Source: [Mycobacterium] manitobense (lineage in GTDB: Bacteria; Actinomycetota; Actinomycetes; Mycobacteriales; Mycobacteriaceae). From it: a DNA stretch of 37,112 nt. Shown one piece after another: positions 37,064-37,112 of the stretch. The stretch spans positions 1 to 37,112 of the forward strand of contig NZ_JACKSJ010000223.1 of the NCBI RefSeq assembly GCF_025821665.1. Reading direction: 5' to 3'. Position numbers and translations under genes: made by a program. How positions within the stretch are numbered: position 1 is the first letter of the stretch; each line of letters opens with the position of its first letter. Below the pieces are notes generated by a model. The model saw nothing but the letters and a program-made list of their open reading frames with translations, did not search any database and was not told the DNA's origin.

Positions 37064-37112
37064 GCGACGGGCGCCGGCCGTCGGCCCCGGACCAGCCGCC
37101 CGGGCCGGGCCG
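37060..37112 (-). CDS. C-terminal end of an upstream gene, cut by the window edge
   Basis: A minus-strand frame ending RPGRLVRGRRPAPVA, with its TGA at 37060-37062, overlaps the ATG of the CMD-family gene as ATGA. Only 17 codons are visible, so the product cannot be named. Confidence 0.35.
   Translation of the reverse strand, partial: ARPGRLVRGRRPAPVA

Overview
The window is high-GC actinobacterial DNA from the family Mycobacteriaceae, most likely a Mycolicibacterium-type fast grower. Gene content and order support this: the series GNAT acetyltransferase / def / DUF3263 / LytR_C protein / sodC / YbdK-type ligase / LON-domain protein, then Cdc48-like AAA / pssA / psd / moeA / SDR, then groEL2 follows the M. 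tuberculosis Rv0428c-Rv0440 order as I remember it. Two blocks here are not in that backbone: 4790-13551 (methyltransferase, Mrp antiporter operon, SRPBCC/TetR pair, DUF1707 protein) and 19683-27433 (PH-domain pair, HAD phosphatase, helicase, lipoprotein, cupin, second SDR, TetR). After groEL2 the window carries an orphan mbtM-like acyl-ACP ligase and accessory genes.

Layout. 1-1344 (minus): partial acetyltransferase, with a perfect 73-bp tandem duplication at the window edge that breaks its frame, and peptide deformylase. 1496-4786 (plus): DUF3263, LytR_C, lipoprotein Cu/Zn SOD, glutamate-cysteine ligase-like enzyme, LON-domain protein. 4790-11965 (minus): a seven-cistron chain mnhA(B)-C-D-E-F-G plus SAM methyltransferase, in which almost every junction is an ATGA/GTGA overlap; between mnhE and mnhF sit two tandem 12-codon micro-ORFs made by a 35-bp duplication. 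12124-13551: divergent SRPBCC and TetR genes only 21 bp apart, and a DUF1707 membrane protein. 13641-19642 (minus): SDR-moeA, then psd-pssA-AAA (phosphatidylserine and phosphatidylethanolamine synthesis). 19683-22519 (plus): two bacterial PH-domain membrane proteins and a HAD hydrolase. 22523-26777 (minus): SF2 helicase, lipoprotein, cupin, SDR. 26873-27433: TetR divergent from that SDR, with two near-palindromic operators between them. 27617-29242: groEL2 under two CIRCE elements, with a strong intrinsic terminator. 29640-32530: mbtM-like ligase and a secreted repeat protein. 32546-34597 (minus): small PPOX-like protein and a DUF222/HNH (13E12-type) protein. 34680-36517 (plus): MDR oxidoreductase and SDR. 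36506-37112 (minus): carboxymuconolactone decarboxylase-like protein and the tail of one more gene.

The most general signal is a promoter pattern: eleven genes have a TANNNT -10 hexamer ending exactly 6-8 nt before the start codon with no Shine-Dalgarno, the signature of leaderless mycobacterial transcripts. In two of them (sodC, LON protein) the TAG stop codon of the upstream gene is the first half of that -10 hexamer. This pattern was also used to choose start codons. No tRNA, rRNA, CRISPR array, IS element or prophage was seen.
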